From: UMGS1002 sp964570825
GTDB lineage: Bacteria > Bacillota > Clostridia > Oscillospirales > CAG-272
NCBI GenBank assembly: GCA_964570825.1
Contig: CAZMZJ010000005.1
Location: 87,757 to 151,756 of the forward strand
DNA: 64,000 nt
Direction: 5' to 3'
The notes beneath the pieces are model-generated. The model had not been told where the DNA came from. It did not search any database and saw only the letters and a list, made by a program, of their open reading frames with translations. Both the position numbers and the translations under genes were made by a program. Below are positions 9,703-17,848 of the stretch, piece by piece; position 1 is the first letter of the stretch; every line of letters begins with the position of its first letter.

Positions 9703-10158
9703 AAACGCGCCCCGACCGCGCACTGTTAAAAAGCGGCGGACAGAGCAAGCTTGCCTAAGAAAACCGCACCTCAAACGCGCCCCGACCGCGCACTGTTAAA
9801 AAGCGGCAGGCAGAGCGAGCTTGCCGCGGAATGCTGCACCTCAAACGCGCGCCGCCCGCGCACTGTTGAAAAGCGGCGGACAGAGCAAGCTTGCCTAAGA
9901 AAACCGCACCTCAAACGCGCCCCGCCCGCGCGCTGTTAAAAAGCGGCAGGCAGAGCAAGCTTGCCGCGGAATGCTGCACCTCAAACGCACGCCGCCTGCG
10001 CGCTGTTAAAAAGCGGCAGGCAGAGCAAGCTTGCCTAAGAAAACCGCACCTCAAACGCGCGCCGACCGCGCACTGTTAAAAAGCGGCGGACAGAGCAAGC
10101 TTGCCTAAGAAAACCGCACCTCAAACGCGCCCCGACCGCGCACTGTTGAAAAAGCTGC
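9703..10158. repeat. 70-bp tandem repeat array, about 6.5 units
   Basis: Seven unit starts (AAACGCGC or AAACGCAC) lie exactly 70 bases apart at 9703, 9773, 9843, 9913, 9983, 10053 and 10123; the last unit stops after about 36 bases. Two versions alternate. Type A carries CGGACAGAGC and CCTAAGAAAACC; type B carries CAGGCAGAGC and CCGCGGAATGC. The order is A, B, A, B, an A/B hybrid, A, partial. Most units contain the 10-base palindrome GCAAGCTTGC. The period is not a multiple of three, so the short reading frames here are artefacts. The array begins five bases after the beta-galactosidase stop codon. Confidence 0.95.
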
Positions 10159-10175
10159 ACCGCTTAGAGCTCCCG

Positions 10176-10229
10176 CTTCAACTTCAGCTTCAACTTCAGC
10201 TTCAACTTAAGCTTCAGCTTCAGCTTCCG
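10176..10229. repeat. Hexamer tandem repeat CTTCA(A/G), 9 units
   Basis: Nine consecutive hexamers: CTTCAA and CTTCAG alternate, then CTTAAG, CTTCAG twice and CTTCCG. It lies about 20 bases after the 70-bp array, in the same gene-free stretch. Confidence 0.9.
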
Positions 10230-10302
10230 GCAGAAGCCTTGCCGACGCGGCGGCGCAGCCTGCATTCCTGTTTTCAAGATGCACAACCTGCGCGTCACCG
10301 TG

Positions 10303-10350
10303 TTAGCGCGTTATCCTATTATCGTATTATCGTGTTATCGCGTTATTTTG
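10303..10350. repeat. Octamer tandem repeat TTATCGYR, 6 units
   Basis: Six degenerate octamers in register: TTAGCGCG, TTATCCTA, TTATCGTA, TTATCGTG, TTATCGCG, TTATTTTG. It is immediately followed by the strong inverted repeat at 10361-10398. Confidence 0.75.
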
Positions 10351-10360
10351 AATAATTTTG

Positions 10361-10398
10361 ACCCGCGGATACAGCTTTCAGGGCTGTTATCCGCGGGT
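10361..10398. terminator. GC-rich hairpin, probable terminator in a convergent region
   Basis: ACCCGCGGATA (10361-10371) pairs with TATCCGCGGGT (10388-10398): an 11-bp perfect stem whose loop can extend it (ACAGC/GCTGT). Flanks are only moderately T-rich on either strand. It separates the plus-strand beta-galactosidase unit from the minus-strand gene at 10557. No other gene was seen between 10399 and 10556. Confidence 0.6.
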
Positions 10399-10556
10399 TC
10401 CTTGTATAAATATAAATTGCAAAACCTGCGCCGCAAAATTATTGCCGGTTTATAGCCAATTTGTAAACGCGTTGTGAATTCGGCATTTTGACGAATTGAA
10501 AACAGCAATTTTTGTCCTGTCTGATTATTCGTCAGGCAGTATCCTGAAGACGAAAA

Positions 10557-11276
10557 TCAGTCCCCCGTTTCGGGCGGGATAAAATTAACTATTGCAGAAA
10601 ACATTGCCGCCGCGTCCGCATAGCTGTTCTTGTCGCTGCTCTTTCCGAAGACATAAGGCGACAGCAGGCATACCACAGTGTCGGCGGGGAGGGCCCGGAG
10701 CGCCTCAAAATACTGGTAAAGCGCGGTGTCCCCGAGCCTTACGCCGTATTCGCCGTAAGCCGAAGGCGGAACGCTGCCGAGCACATCGCTCAGCTTACGT
10801 AGCCTTCCGGCAGCGGCCAGACTGTCATAAAGCCACGGGTCGATAAGACATACCGAGCACTCGCCGGTGAGCAGCATATTTGAGTAGCTTTCATATTCCC
10901 TTGCAAAATAGGCCGAGTCAATCACCCCCGTGCCGTCCGAAAGCTCCTTCAGCTGCTCCGCGGACATGACCTGATAGGTTATCAATTCGGTAAATTTTCT
11001 CCCGTCGCCGTTATAATCTTCCGGCATAACGGTGTTGAAAACCGACCTGACCCCCTCCAATTCGGAAGAGTTCAAAAGGCATGGCCCGCCGTACAGCAGC
11101 GAAATATCTTCTTTTTCGACCGAGCACATCTGCAACGTGCATATCACAATCACAAATATCACAAACAATGTTATCAGTATAATTGCTTTATTGTGATACC
11201 AAAAGTTATCCAGCCAGCGCAAAAAAACGCTGTTCGCCTTAATATCGCCTGCGGGGATTTTTTCTCCTTTATTCAT
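10557..11276 (-). CDS. Membrane-anchored protein of unknown function
   Basis: 239 residues; I do not recognise the family. A short basic and polar N-terminus (1-30) precedes one strong transmembrane helix (~31-50, AIILITLFVIFVIVICTLQM). The remaining ~190 residues are predicted extracytoplasmic, with acidic and neutral composition. Stretches such as LLTGECSVCLIDPWLYDSL resemble the ligand-domain fold of extracellular solute-binding proteins, but this is only an impression. The ATG has GAGGTG 5 bases upstream. GreA lies upstream behind a hairpin, so this gene may be separately transcribed. A weak hairpin (10517-10539) follows its stop codon. Confidence 0.75.
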   Translation of the reverse strand: MNKGEKIPAGDIKANSVFLRWLDNFWYHNKAIILITLFVIFVIVICTLQMCSVEKEDISLLYGGPCLLNSSELEGVRSVFNTVMPEDYNGDGRKFTELITYQVMSAEQLKELSDGTGVIDSAYFAREYESYSNMLLTGECSVCLIDPWLYDSLAAAGRLRKLSDVLGSVPPSAYGEYGVRLGDTALYQYFEALRALPADTVVCLLSPYVFGKSSDKNSYADAAAMFSAIVNFIPPETGD

Positions 11277-11299
11277 CTAACCACCTCGTTCAAGTGTCA

Positions 11300-11334
11300 A
11301 AACGCGGATACGGAAAGCATCCATACCCGCGTTT
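11300..11334 (-). terminator. Hairpin after greA
   Basis: AAACGCGGATA (11300-11310) pairs with TACCCGCGTTT (11324-11334) with one internal mismatch. It lies 9 bases beyond the greA stop codon. The 10-base word GTTCAAGTGT occurs on both sides (near 11288 and 11341). Confidence 0.6.
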
Positions 11335-11342
11335 GCATCAGT

Positions 11343-11837
11343 TCAAGTGTTATTATGAGCTCTTGTGACTTCCTCTATTTTCAGATGTACAAGCCCGCCG
11401 GGAGTTTCAACTGAAATGCTGTCTCCGCTCTTCATGCCGATCAGCGCCTTTCCTATCGGCGACTGATCGGAGATTTTTCCGAGAAGCGGGTTCGCCTCGT
11501 TTGAACAGACTATCTGGTACTCTATCTCCTCGTTGAACTCCTTGTCAATAACCTTTACCGTAGAGCCAACGCTGATTACTGTCGAATCAATCTTCGACTC
11601 GTCGACGATGACCGCATTGACAATCATCTCCTCAAGTTCTTTTATTCTTGCCTCAACTTTGGCCTGTTCGTTTCTCGCCTCGTCATACTCGGCGTTTTCC
11701 GAAAGGTCTCCGAAAGACCGTGCGGTGGCGATATCCGCTTTAATCTCCTCGCGTCTTGTATTTTTGAGGTAATTGAGCTCGTCGACAAGCTCGTTGTAAC
11801 CCTGCTGCGTATAGAGCATCTGCTTTGATTTTGACAT
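11343..11837 (-). CDS. greA: Transcript cleavage factor GreA
   Basis: 164 residues, the usual GreA length. GreA enters the RNA polymerase secondary channel and stimulates cleavage of backtracked RNA. N-terminal coiled coil (~10-75) with the tip acidic motif DLSENAEYDEA; C-terminal FKBP-like domain with the signature IGKALIGMKSGDSI. AGAGGAG lies before the ATG. It follows the S41 protease gene by about 32 bases, so the two are probably co-transcribed. Confidence 0.97.
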   Translation of the reverse strand: MSKSKQMLYTQQGYNELVDELNYLKNTRREEIKADIATARSFGDLSENAEYDEARNEQAKVEARIKELEEMIVNAVIVDESKIDSTVISVGSTVKVIDKEFNEEIEYQIVCSNEANPLLGKISDQSPIGKALIGMKSGDSISVETPGGLVHLKIEEVTRAHNNT

Positions 11838-11869
11838 GTTTGTCTCCTCTTGATCAAGTATATGAATTT

Positions 11870-13171
11870 TTATTTTTTAAGTTCGCCGACTGCCGCTTTC
11901 ATCTGATCGTCGTCGATGTCGGCAAGTTTATAAATATTGACTTTTTTAGCGGCGTCGCTCAGATCCACCACAATATCGGGTTCAATTCCGGTCCCCTCAT
12001 AGCTGATTCCGCACGGAGGAAAATACATTTTTGTGGTAAGCTTGACTCCGCCCTCATAACCGTAATAGGAAAGCGGAAGGATTGACTGCATCGATCCCTT
12101 GCCGTATGTGGTAACCCCGATAATTTTGGCAAGCTTATAGTCACGGAAATTTGATGTGAACAGCTCTGCTGCGCTGGCGGTGCTGTTATTCACGAGCACT
12201 ACGCAGTCGAGGCCACGGTATTTGCCTATATCCTCGGCGCTGACGCTGCAGCCGGCATAGTCGCCGGAAAGCGTGGACACTTCAGCTTTGAACACTTCTT
12301 CATTTCCGCTCTTGTCCTTAGTGCTGATGATTGTATCGCCTTCATTAAGGAAATAGCTGAGCACGGCAATTATTGATTTCAGGTCTCCGCCCGGATTGTA
12401 CCGCAGGTCAAAGACGAATTTATTTATTCCCTGTGCTTTGAGAGAATCGACAGATTTTGAAAACTGCGACGGAGTTGTCAGATCGAATTCGATTATCTTG
12501 ACCACGCCGACAGTTGGGTCAATGTCGCTGACGCGATAAGTCACCGACTGTGTTTTAATATATCCCCGTTTGATGCTGAACTCTAATTCCTCGGAATAAC
12601 CGTCTCCGCGTCTGACGACGAACTCGGCATATGTGTCCGCAAGTCCCTGAAGCTTCGCGACCGCAGGATAATATCCCAAATCCGCGACGCTCTCCCGATT
12701 TTCGCCGATCCCGACATAAACGATCAGGTCGCCGGGCTTAAGCCCCGCCGCGAGCGCCGGTGAATCGGGCATTACGTTAATGACCTCAATTGCATTGTAT
12801 TCAGTGTTCTCAATAACATTTATACCGATTCCCTGCATCTGTCCCGCGTTGTTTGACTGAAGAGACGCATATTCTTCCGCGTTGTAATACTCCGCATACT
12901 TGTCGCCGGTTGAATCCGCGTAGGCCTTCAGCACCGCATTGACCAGCGTTTCATTGTCAAGATCGAAGTATGAGAATGTCTTGAAAATTGAATCGAGCGT
13001 GTCGAGCTCGGCGAAAGTGTCTGAACCGTCTGATTTGTTGTTTGAGAGCTCCGCTTCCCGCAGTTTGGCGTCATAAATATTTGAAACGACGAAAAACGCG
13101 CTCATAAAGGTTATAAGGATAGCCGCAAGCAAGACAAAAATGAATATTGACAACGGTATTTTTTTTGCCAT
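11870..13171 (-). CDS. S41 family C-terminal processing peptidase (CtpA/CtpB-like)
   Basis: 433-residue serine protease of the tail-specific protease family, anchored by one N-terminal helix (~8-30) with the catalytic part outside the membrane. Order: linker, PDZ domain (~110-200, GIGINVIENTEYNAIEVI and SPALAAGLKPGDLIV), S41 core (~220-415). The expected Ser sits in NNSTASAAELF and the Lys in TYGKGSMQ. Relatives in sporulating Bacillota include CtpB, which acts in the SpoIVB/SpoIVFB pathway; whether this one does is inference only. AAGGTG precedes the ATG. Confidence 0.92.
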   Translation of the reverse strand: MAKKIPLSIFIFVLLAAILITFMSAFFVVSNIYDAKLREAELSNNKSDGSDTFAELDTLDSIFKTFSYFDLDNETLVNAVLKAYADSTGDKYAEYYNAEEYASLQSNNAGQMQGIGINVIENTEYNAIEVINVMPDSPALAAGLKPGDLIVYVGIGENRESVADLGYYPAVAKLQGLADTYAEFVVRRGDGYSEELEFSIKRGYIKTQSVTYRVSDIDPTVGVVKIIEFDLTTPSQFSKSVDSLKAQGINKFVFDLRYNPGGDLKSIIAVLSYFLNEGDTIISTKDKSGNEEVFKAEVSTLSGDYAGCSVSAEDIGKYRGLDCVVLVNNSTASAAELFTSNFRDYKLAKIIGVTTYGKGSMQSILPLSYYGYEGGVKLTTKMYFPPCGISYEGTGIEPDIVVDLSDAAKKVNIYKLADIDDDQMKAAVGELKK

Positions 13172-13230
13172 TATAATGCACCTTATTTCAAATTTCGATA
13201 TGTTTCACAATTCAACATTCAACAAGTTAA

Positions 13231-13270
13231 GCGAAATGAACCCGCCTGTGGCCTGTGGGGTTCATTCCGC
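13231..13270 (-). terminator. Hairpin after the CdaR-like gene
   Basis: GCGAAATGAACCC (13231-13243) pairs with GGGTTCATTCCGC (13258-13270), with one mismatch near the base. It lies about 28 bases beyond the regulator's stop codon. The T-rich tail on the minus strand is weak. Confidence 0.55.
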
Positions 13271-13297
13271 TTAAAACGTCTCCGGAATATTTCTTTA

Positions 13298-14383
13298 TCA
13301 GAATTTTGCCGGTTTGGAATTCAGATATTTTTTAACCATAAGAGCGACCTTGAATGTTATCGCATGTTCAAACTCACGCAGGTCAAGGCCTGTAAGCTTG
13401 CGGATTTTTTCAAGGCGGTAGACAAGCGTGTTGCGGTGTACGAACAGCTTGCGCGATGTCTCGGAAACATTGAGGTTGTTTTCGAAGAAGCACTGAATGG
13501 TCATCAGCGTTTCACGGTCAAGAGACTCAAGCGAGCCTTTTTTGAAGACTTCCTGAAGGAACATTTCACACAGTGTCGTCGGAAGCTGATAAATAAGGCG
13601 GCCTATTCCGAGGTTCTCGTAGCTTATGATATTCTTCTCGGTTTCAAACACCTTGCCGACCTCAAGCGCCACCTGAGCTTCCTTGTAAGCGCGGGCGAGA
13701 TCCTTAATATTGTCAACCGCGGTGGAAATACCGATAGATACTTTTGTATAGAACTCAGTACTGAGAGTATCAGCGATATTCGTTGCGATTTTTTCAATTT
13801 CCTTCATTTCAATGCCGGGTTTTACGTCCTTGACAAGAACGATATCATGCTCGCCGACGCTTATGACATAATCCTTGGACTTGTCCGGGAACATATTCTG
13901 AAGCATCTCGAAAGGCATCATGTCGGTCTTGCCGAAGAACTTGATAAGGAACACTATCCGCACTTCCTCGGTGTTGAAATGCAGCTCCTTGCTCTTTATA
14001 TATATGTCGCTCGGAAGAATATTGTCAAGAATGATATTTTTAATGAATGACCCTTTGTCGTACTTCTCATCATAGAGGTTTTTGATGTTTCCAAGCGATA
14101 TCGCCAGCAGTTTTGAAACCTTCTCCGCCATCTTGTCATCGCCTTCGACGAACACAATATATTCGGTCTTGTTTCCTGTACTGATAGGACGGTATGTATA
14201 TCCGTCGCGCGCTACCATATCGGAAGCATAAGCCACCTCGTCGCGGATTCCCTGCCGAATCTCCCCGATCTTTACAAGTTCCGAGCAAGCGATGATTACT
14301 CCGTTTTCATCTATTACTCCGATGATACGGTCGACAGCGTCCTTCATCTGATGGATAACACCCTGAAACAATCTGTTTGACAT
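13298..14383 (-). CDS. CdaR/PucR family transcriptional regulator
   Basis: 361 residues. The N-terminal ~130 residues match the putative sugar-diacid recognition domain (DRIIGVIDENGVIIACSE). A middle GGDEF-like divergent domain follows, and the C-terminus is a PucR-type helix-turn-helix (ECFFENNLNVSETSRKL followed by VHRNTLVYRLEKI). Such proteins usually activate nearby catabolic operons in response to a carbon signal; here the neighbours are GreA/S41 and RsmE, so the target is unknown. The ATG at 14383 was preferred because AGAGG lies 10 bases upstream; ATG 14392 and TTG 14401 are too close to that site. Confidence 0.88.
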   Translation of the reverse strand: MSNRLFQGVIHQMKDAVDRIIGVIDENGVIIACSELVKIGEIRQGIRDEVAYASDMVARDGYTYRPISTGNKTEYIVFVEGDDKMAEKVSKLLAISLGNIKNLYDEKYDKGSFIKNIILDNILPSDIYIKSKELHFNTEEVRIVFLIKFFGKTDMMPFEMLQNMFPDKSKDYVISVGEHDIVLVKDVKPGIEMKEIEKIATNIADTLSTEFYTKVSIGISTAVDNIKDLARAYKEAQVALEVGKVFETEKNIISYENLGIGRLIYQLPTTLCEMFLQEVFKKGSLESLDRETLMTIQCFFENNLNVSETSRKLFVHRNTLVYRLEKIRKLTGLDLREFEHAITFKVALMVKKYLNSKPAKF

Positions 14384-14559
14384 ATCGGTCATTCCTCTCA
14401 ATATACCATACTTGCAATAGTGTTTTGTATATACTAAACTATATTTTACACCATGATTTGTGATTTTTCAATAGGCATTTTCAAATTTTTTATAAATTAT
14501 CATGTGTTTTTACAGCTTATATTATCAAATTCCACCATTGGTCACGGTATAATGGGATG

Positions 14560-15306
14560 TTATAATTCAAACTCATAGACCAGACAGCCGAGTACAAATG
14601 CGGCAGCGGTCTCAGTGCGCAGTATTCTTTTACCGAGTCCGGTCATAATTGCTCCGGCTTTCTTTGCTTTTTCCGCTTCGTCAATCGAGAACCCGCCCTC
14701 GGAGCCTATGACAACCGCGATATCGCGGCAGTCCTCCGGCCTGTCGCGCCGCCGTGCTGACAGAATGGCGCGAAGCGGCTGCGTACCGTCTCCCTCATAG
14801 CAGAAAAGCAACGTACCATACTGTCCGGCTTCCTCCAGCATATCATCAAAGCCAAGAGTCGGCTTCACAACGGGTATCAATCCGCGTCCGCACTGCTTTG
14901 CGGCCTCGAGCGCTATCCTCTGACGGCGTTCTGTTCTTCCGGCTTCGGCTTCTGGCTTTACACGAACAACGCAGCGGTCACTTTCAAAAGGCGTAATGTC
15001 AAACACTCCGCATTCCACGGATTTTTGAATTACCGTGTCGAGCTTGTCCCCCTTAGGCAGCGCCTGATAAAGATGCGCCCTGTATGACGGCTCTGTGTCA
15101 ATCTTTCTAACCTCTTTTATCCTTGCGGTAACAACGTCGGAAAAGCCTTCAAGCACGCAGTCATACTCATAAAGCTGCATATCACAAACAATGATATGTT
15201 CCCCTGCAGACATGCGCAATACTCTTGAAATGTGATGAGCATCGTCGCCTTTTATTGTTATAATACCCTCGGATATCTGATCTTTTCTTACAAAAAATCT
15301 GGGCAT
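14560..15306 (-). CDS. rsmE: 16S rRNA (uracil1498-N3)-methyltransferase RsmE
   Basis: 248-residue SPOUT-class enzyme that methylates N3 of U1498 in 16S rRNA using SAM. N-terminal PUA-like domain (MPRFFV, DDAHHISRVLRM) and C-terminal knotted SPOUT domain with IGSEGGFSIDEAE and LGKRILRTETAA. It lies 9 bases after prmA, and the GGAGG next to the prmA stop is about 14 bases from this ATG, so translation is probably coupled. It forms the tail of the dnaK cluster, an order common in Bacillota. Confidence 0.96.
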   Translation of the reverse strand: MPRFFVRKDQISEGIITIKGDDAHHISRVLRMSAGEHIIVCDMQLYEYDCVLEGFSDVVTARIKEVRKIDTEPSYRAHLYQALPKGDKLDTVIQKSVECGVFDITPFESDRCVVRVKPEAEAGRTERRQRIALEAAKQCGRGLIPVVKPTLGFDDMLEEAGQYGTLLFCYEGDGTQPLRAILSARRRDRPEDCRDIAVVIGSEGGFSIDEAEKAKKAGAIMTGLGKRILRTETAAAFVLGCLVYEFEL

Positions 15307-15315
15307 GTCAATATG

Positions 15316-16284
15316 TCAATCCTCCGGGCTTCGTTTTTTAAGCGCGAGGGCGCACCACCCGTTCTCTTCGGCGCGCTCGATAACTTCGAATCCGTATTTG
15401 TCCATCGTCGAAACGACATCATGGACGCGCTCGGTAATAATTCCCGATGCAAGCAGCACGCCGCCGGCATTCATGAATTTTCCGACATCAGGCGCCATCC
15501 GAATTATTATATCGGCGACAATATTAGCGCAGACGACATCATATCCCACGCCGTCAATACATACATCTTTAAGCAAATCAGACTTTTTGCAGCTCACCTT
15601 ATCGACAACGTTATTTATCGCTGTATTTTCGTTGGCGACCCTTACCGCCATAGGGTCTATATCGTATGCGCGGCAAAGACCGGCTCCGAGCTTTGCGGCG
15701 CAGATAGCGAGAATCCCGCTTCCGCAACCGACATCAAGCACCCGACAGCCCGGCTTCGTATATTTTTCAAGCAGCTCGATTACAAGCCGCGTCGTTTCGT
15801 GCGTGCCTGTTCCGAAAGCCATCCCGGGATCCATATGGATTATTATGTCTTCACCGGCAGGCTCGTACTTTTCCCACTGCGGGACAATCACAATCCTTTT
15901 CCCTACTTTAATAGGCTTATAATATGCTTTCCACGAATTAGCCCAGTCCTCCTCGGCCACTCCGATTATCTCCACCCTGCCATCAATCCCCTCTTCGGAC
16001 ATCCGGCTGCGGATAAAAGCGATATCCTCCGCGCAGTTTTCTTCTGCCGGAACAAAAACAGAGACCGATGCGATCGTTTTGTCGGCCTTTAGTATATTTT
16101 CGTCGATGAGGTCTCCGTAACAGGTTTTAAGATCAATATCGCTGAAATCCTCTATCATCAGGTTGTTGTTAACCATACTCATAATAGAGGTCAGGCTGTC
16201 CAGCTGCGCCAGTTTTACGGTGACCCTTATCTGAGTCCAATCGCTGACCCCGCTCCGCTCTCCGCAAATATAATCCTTATCCAT
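15316..16284 (-). CDS. prmA: Ribosomal protein L11 methyltransferase PrmA
   Basis: 322 residues. PrmA trimethylates ribosomal protein L11 with SAM. An N-terminal substrate-recognition domain is followed by a Rossmann methyltransferase core with motif I VLDVGCGSGILAI and post-motif VCANIVADII; MDPGMAFGTGTHETT is a PrmA hallmark. AAAGGAA precedes the ATG. It lies downstream of dnaJ, separated by a long hairpin. Confidence 0.96.
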   Translation of the reverse strand: MDKDYICGERSGVSDWTQIRVTVKLAQLDSLTSIMSMVNNNLMIEDFSDIDLKTCYGDLIDENILKADKTIASVSVFVPAEENCAEDIAFIRSRMSEEGIDGRVEIIGVAEEDWANSWKAYYKPIKVGKRIVIVPQWEKYEPAGEDIIIHMDPGMAFGTGTHETTRLVIELLEKYTKPGCRVLDVGCGSGILAICAAKLGAGLCRAYDIDPMAVRVANENTAINNVVDKVSCKKSDLLKDVCIDGVGYDVVCANIVADIIIRMAPDVGKFMNAGGVLLASGIITERVHDVVSTMDKYGFEVIERAEENGWCALALKKRSPED

Positions 16285-16372
16285 TTATTATTCCTTTAAT
16301 TAAATTTTAAATTACAACTTCACGCCACCGCGCCAATCAGATTAGAGCTTTCTATGCCTTTACTAAAATTTC

Positions 16373-16419
16373 GAGGGAGCATGGGTACTTCTTCTCAGAA
16401 AGCTCCCACCGCCTCCCTC
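16373..16419 (-). terminator. Long hairpin between dnaJ and prmA
   Basis: GAGGGAG (16373-16379) pairs with CTCCCTC (16413-16419), and an inner GGG/CCC pairing is possible. On the minus strand it is followed by GAAATTTTAG. It may reduce read-through into prmA-rsmE. Confidence 0.5.
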
Positions 16420-16427
16420 TGATTTTT

Positions 16428-17570
16428 TTACATAAACATTCTTTTGAAAAATCCTGTGCGCTTTGTGTAGTTTCCCTCGCCGCAGGATTCTGCAAACGAG
16501 CGGATGTAGTCCTTCTGCTTAGAATTTAGACCCCGGGGTATTTCCACATTCACAGTGAAAATAAGATCCCCGCGCCTTGATGAGTTGACATATGGAATGC
16601 CTTTTGATTTTATTGTAAAACTCGTTCCGGGCTGAGTTCCTTCCGGGATGGTGAACTTTTCATTGCCTTCAAGCGTCGGGACCTTAATTTCTGCTCCAAG
16701 TATAGCCTCTGTAACGGCAACGGGAACCTCGCAATAAATATTATTTCCGTCGCGTGTAAAAATGCTATGTTTTTTAACGGAAATCGCGATTATAAGGTCT
16801 CCTGCCGGGCCCCCGTTTCTGCCTTCATTTCCGAGACCTTCCTGAATAATTTTGTTCCCGTCGTCAATTCCGGCCGGTATAGAAATGCTTACTTTTTTTG
16901 TCACCTTGATATAGCCGGTTCCGCGGCAGTTAGAGCATGGGTCTCTGATTATTCTGCCGGTTCCGCGGCATTGGTCGCAGGTTGTCGCCGACTGGAAAGA
17001 CATACCCATCATGCGCTGCGTGACGCGCTTTTGTCCGGTTCCGTGACATCCGGGACAGGTCTCGGGCTTTGAGCCTCTTGCCGCGCCGCTGCCTCCGCAG
17101 TCGGGGCAACGCTCAATCCGGTCGTATGCTATATCTTTTTTGACTCCGAACGCAGCTTCCTCGAAACTTATGCTCAAGTGAACGCCGAGATCGTCGCCGC
17201 GTACAGGGCCGTTGCGTCTCTGCTGCGTGCCGCCGCCGAAGCCGCTTCCAAAAAAGCTGCCGAAAATATCACCGATATCCCCGAAATCTCCCGAAAATCC
17301 GGAAAACCCGCCGAAGCCCCCGGCGCCGCCGGCGCCTGCCGTAGGGTCGAAGGCGGCATGACCGAACTGATCGTATTTTGCCTTTTTGTCCGGGTCGGAC
17401 AGAACTTCGTACGCCTCGTTGATTTCCTTAAATTTCTCTTCGGATTCCTTGCCGGGATTCACATCGGGGTGATATTTCTTTGCCAGCTGCCGGTACGCTT
17501 TCTTTATAGTGTCGGCGTCGGCGTTCTTATCTACGCCGAGCACCTCATAATAGTCTCTTTTATCCGCCAT
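16428..17570 (-). CDS. dnaJ: Chaperone protein DnaJ
   Basis: 380-residue type I Hsp40 that delivers substrates to DnaK and stimulates its ATPase. J domain (1-70) with the HPD motif in KYHPDVNPG; Gly/Phe-rich linker (~75-125); zinc-binding domain with four CxxCxGxG-type motifs (CPDCGGSG, CPGCHGTG, CDQCRGTG, CSNCRGTG); C-terminal substrate-binding and dimerisation domains. Length is typical. It sits 278 bases after dnaK, with a strong hairpin between, so part of its expression may be independent. Confidence 0.98.
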   Translation of the reverse strand: MADKRDYYEVLGVDKNADADTIKKAYRQLAKKYHPDVNPGKESEEKFKEINEAYEVLSDPDKKAKYDQFGHAAFDPTAGAGGAGGFGGFSGFSGDFGDIGDIFGSFFGSGFGGGTQQRRNGPVRGDDLGVHLSISFEEAAFGVKKDIAYDRIERCPDCGGSGAARGSKPETCPGCHGTGQKRVTQRMMGMSFQSATTCDQCRGTGRIIRDPCSNCRGTGYIKVTKKVSISIPAGIDDGNKIIQEGLGNEGRNGGPAGDLIIAISVKKHSIFTRDGNNIYCEVPVAVTEAILGAEIKVPTLEGNEKFTIPEGTQPGTSFTIKSKGIPYVNSSRRGDLIFTVNVEIPRGLNSKQKDYIRSFAESCGEGNYTKRTGFFKRMFM

Positions 17571-17797
17571 ACCTATGACTATTCCTTTCCACTTGCTGTG
17601 AGGTCTGTGCCGTCCCCGCAGTCACCAGGCGGAACTTTTTCCATCTTTCAGGATCAATTCCGGCCTTGACAGCCTTGCCGGAGCAAGCGCAATTCTCACT
17701 TCTTGAAAGATAAATCCTTCAAGCCGCAGTCTTTCCGTAGATAACCCGCCATATTTAATTTGTAATTTATTATAATTAAATATGTAAATACGGGCAT

Positions 17798-17827
17798 GCG
17801 GGAAAGGGCTTCCGTGCCCTTTCCCGC
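17798..17827 (-). terminator. Strong hairpin after dnaK
   Basis: GCGGGAAAGGGC (17798-17809) pairs perfectly with GCCCTTTCCCGC (17816-17827) across a 6-base loop, about 20 bases beyond the dnaK stop codon. There is no immediate T-run, so it may be a partial terminator or an mRNA-stabilising 3' end that sets the dnaK/dnaJ ratio. The rest of the 278-bp gap shows nothing else clear. Confidence 0.6.
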
Positions 17828-17848
17828 TGATTAGCTGATTCTCAAGGA

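Noticed and set aside
9703..10158. CRISPR array
   Set aside because: Units are directly adjacent with a fixed 70-bp period and no unique spacers, and no cas gene is nearby.
9751..10355. Small ORFs of 60-85 codons in the 70-bp array
   Set aside because: Generated by the repeat, whose period is not a multiple of three; the same peptide start recurs in each unit and there is no conserved end.
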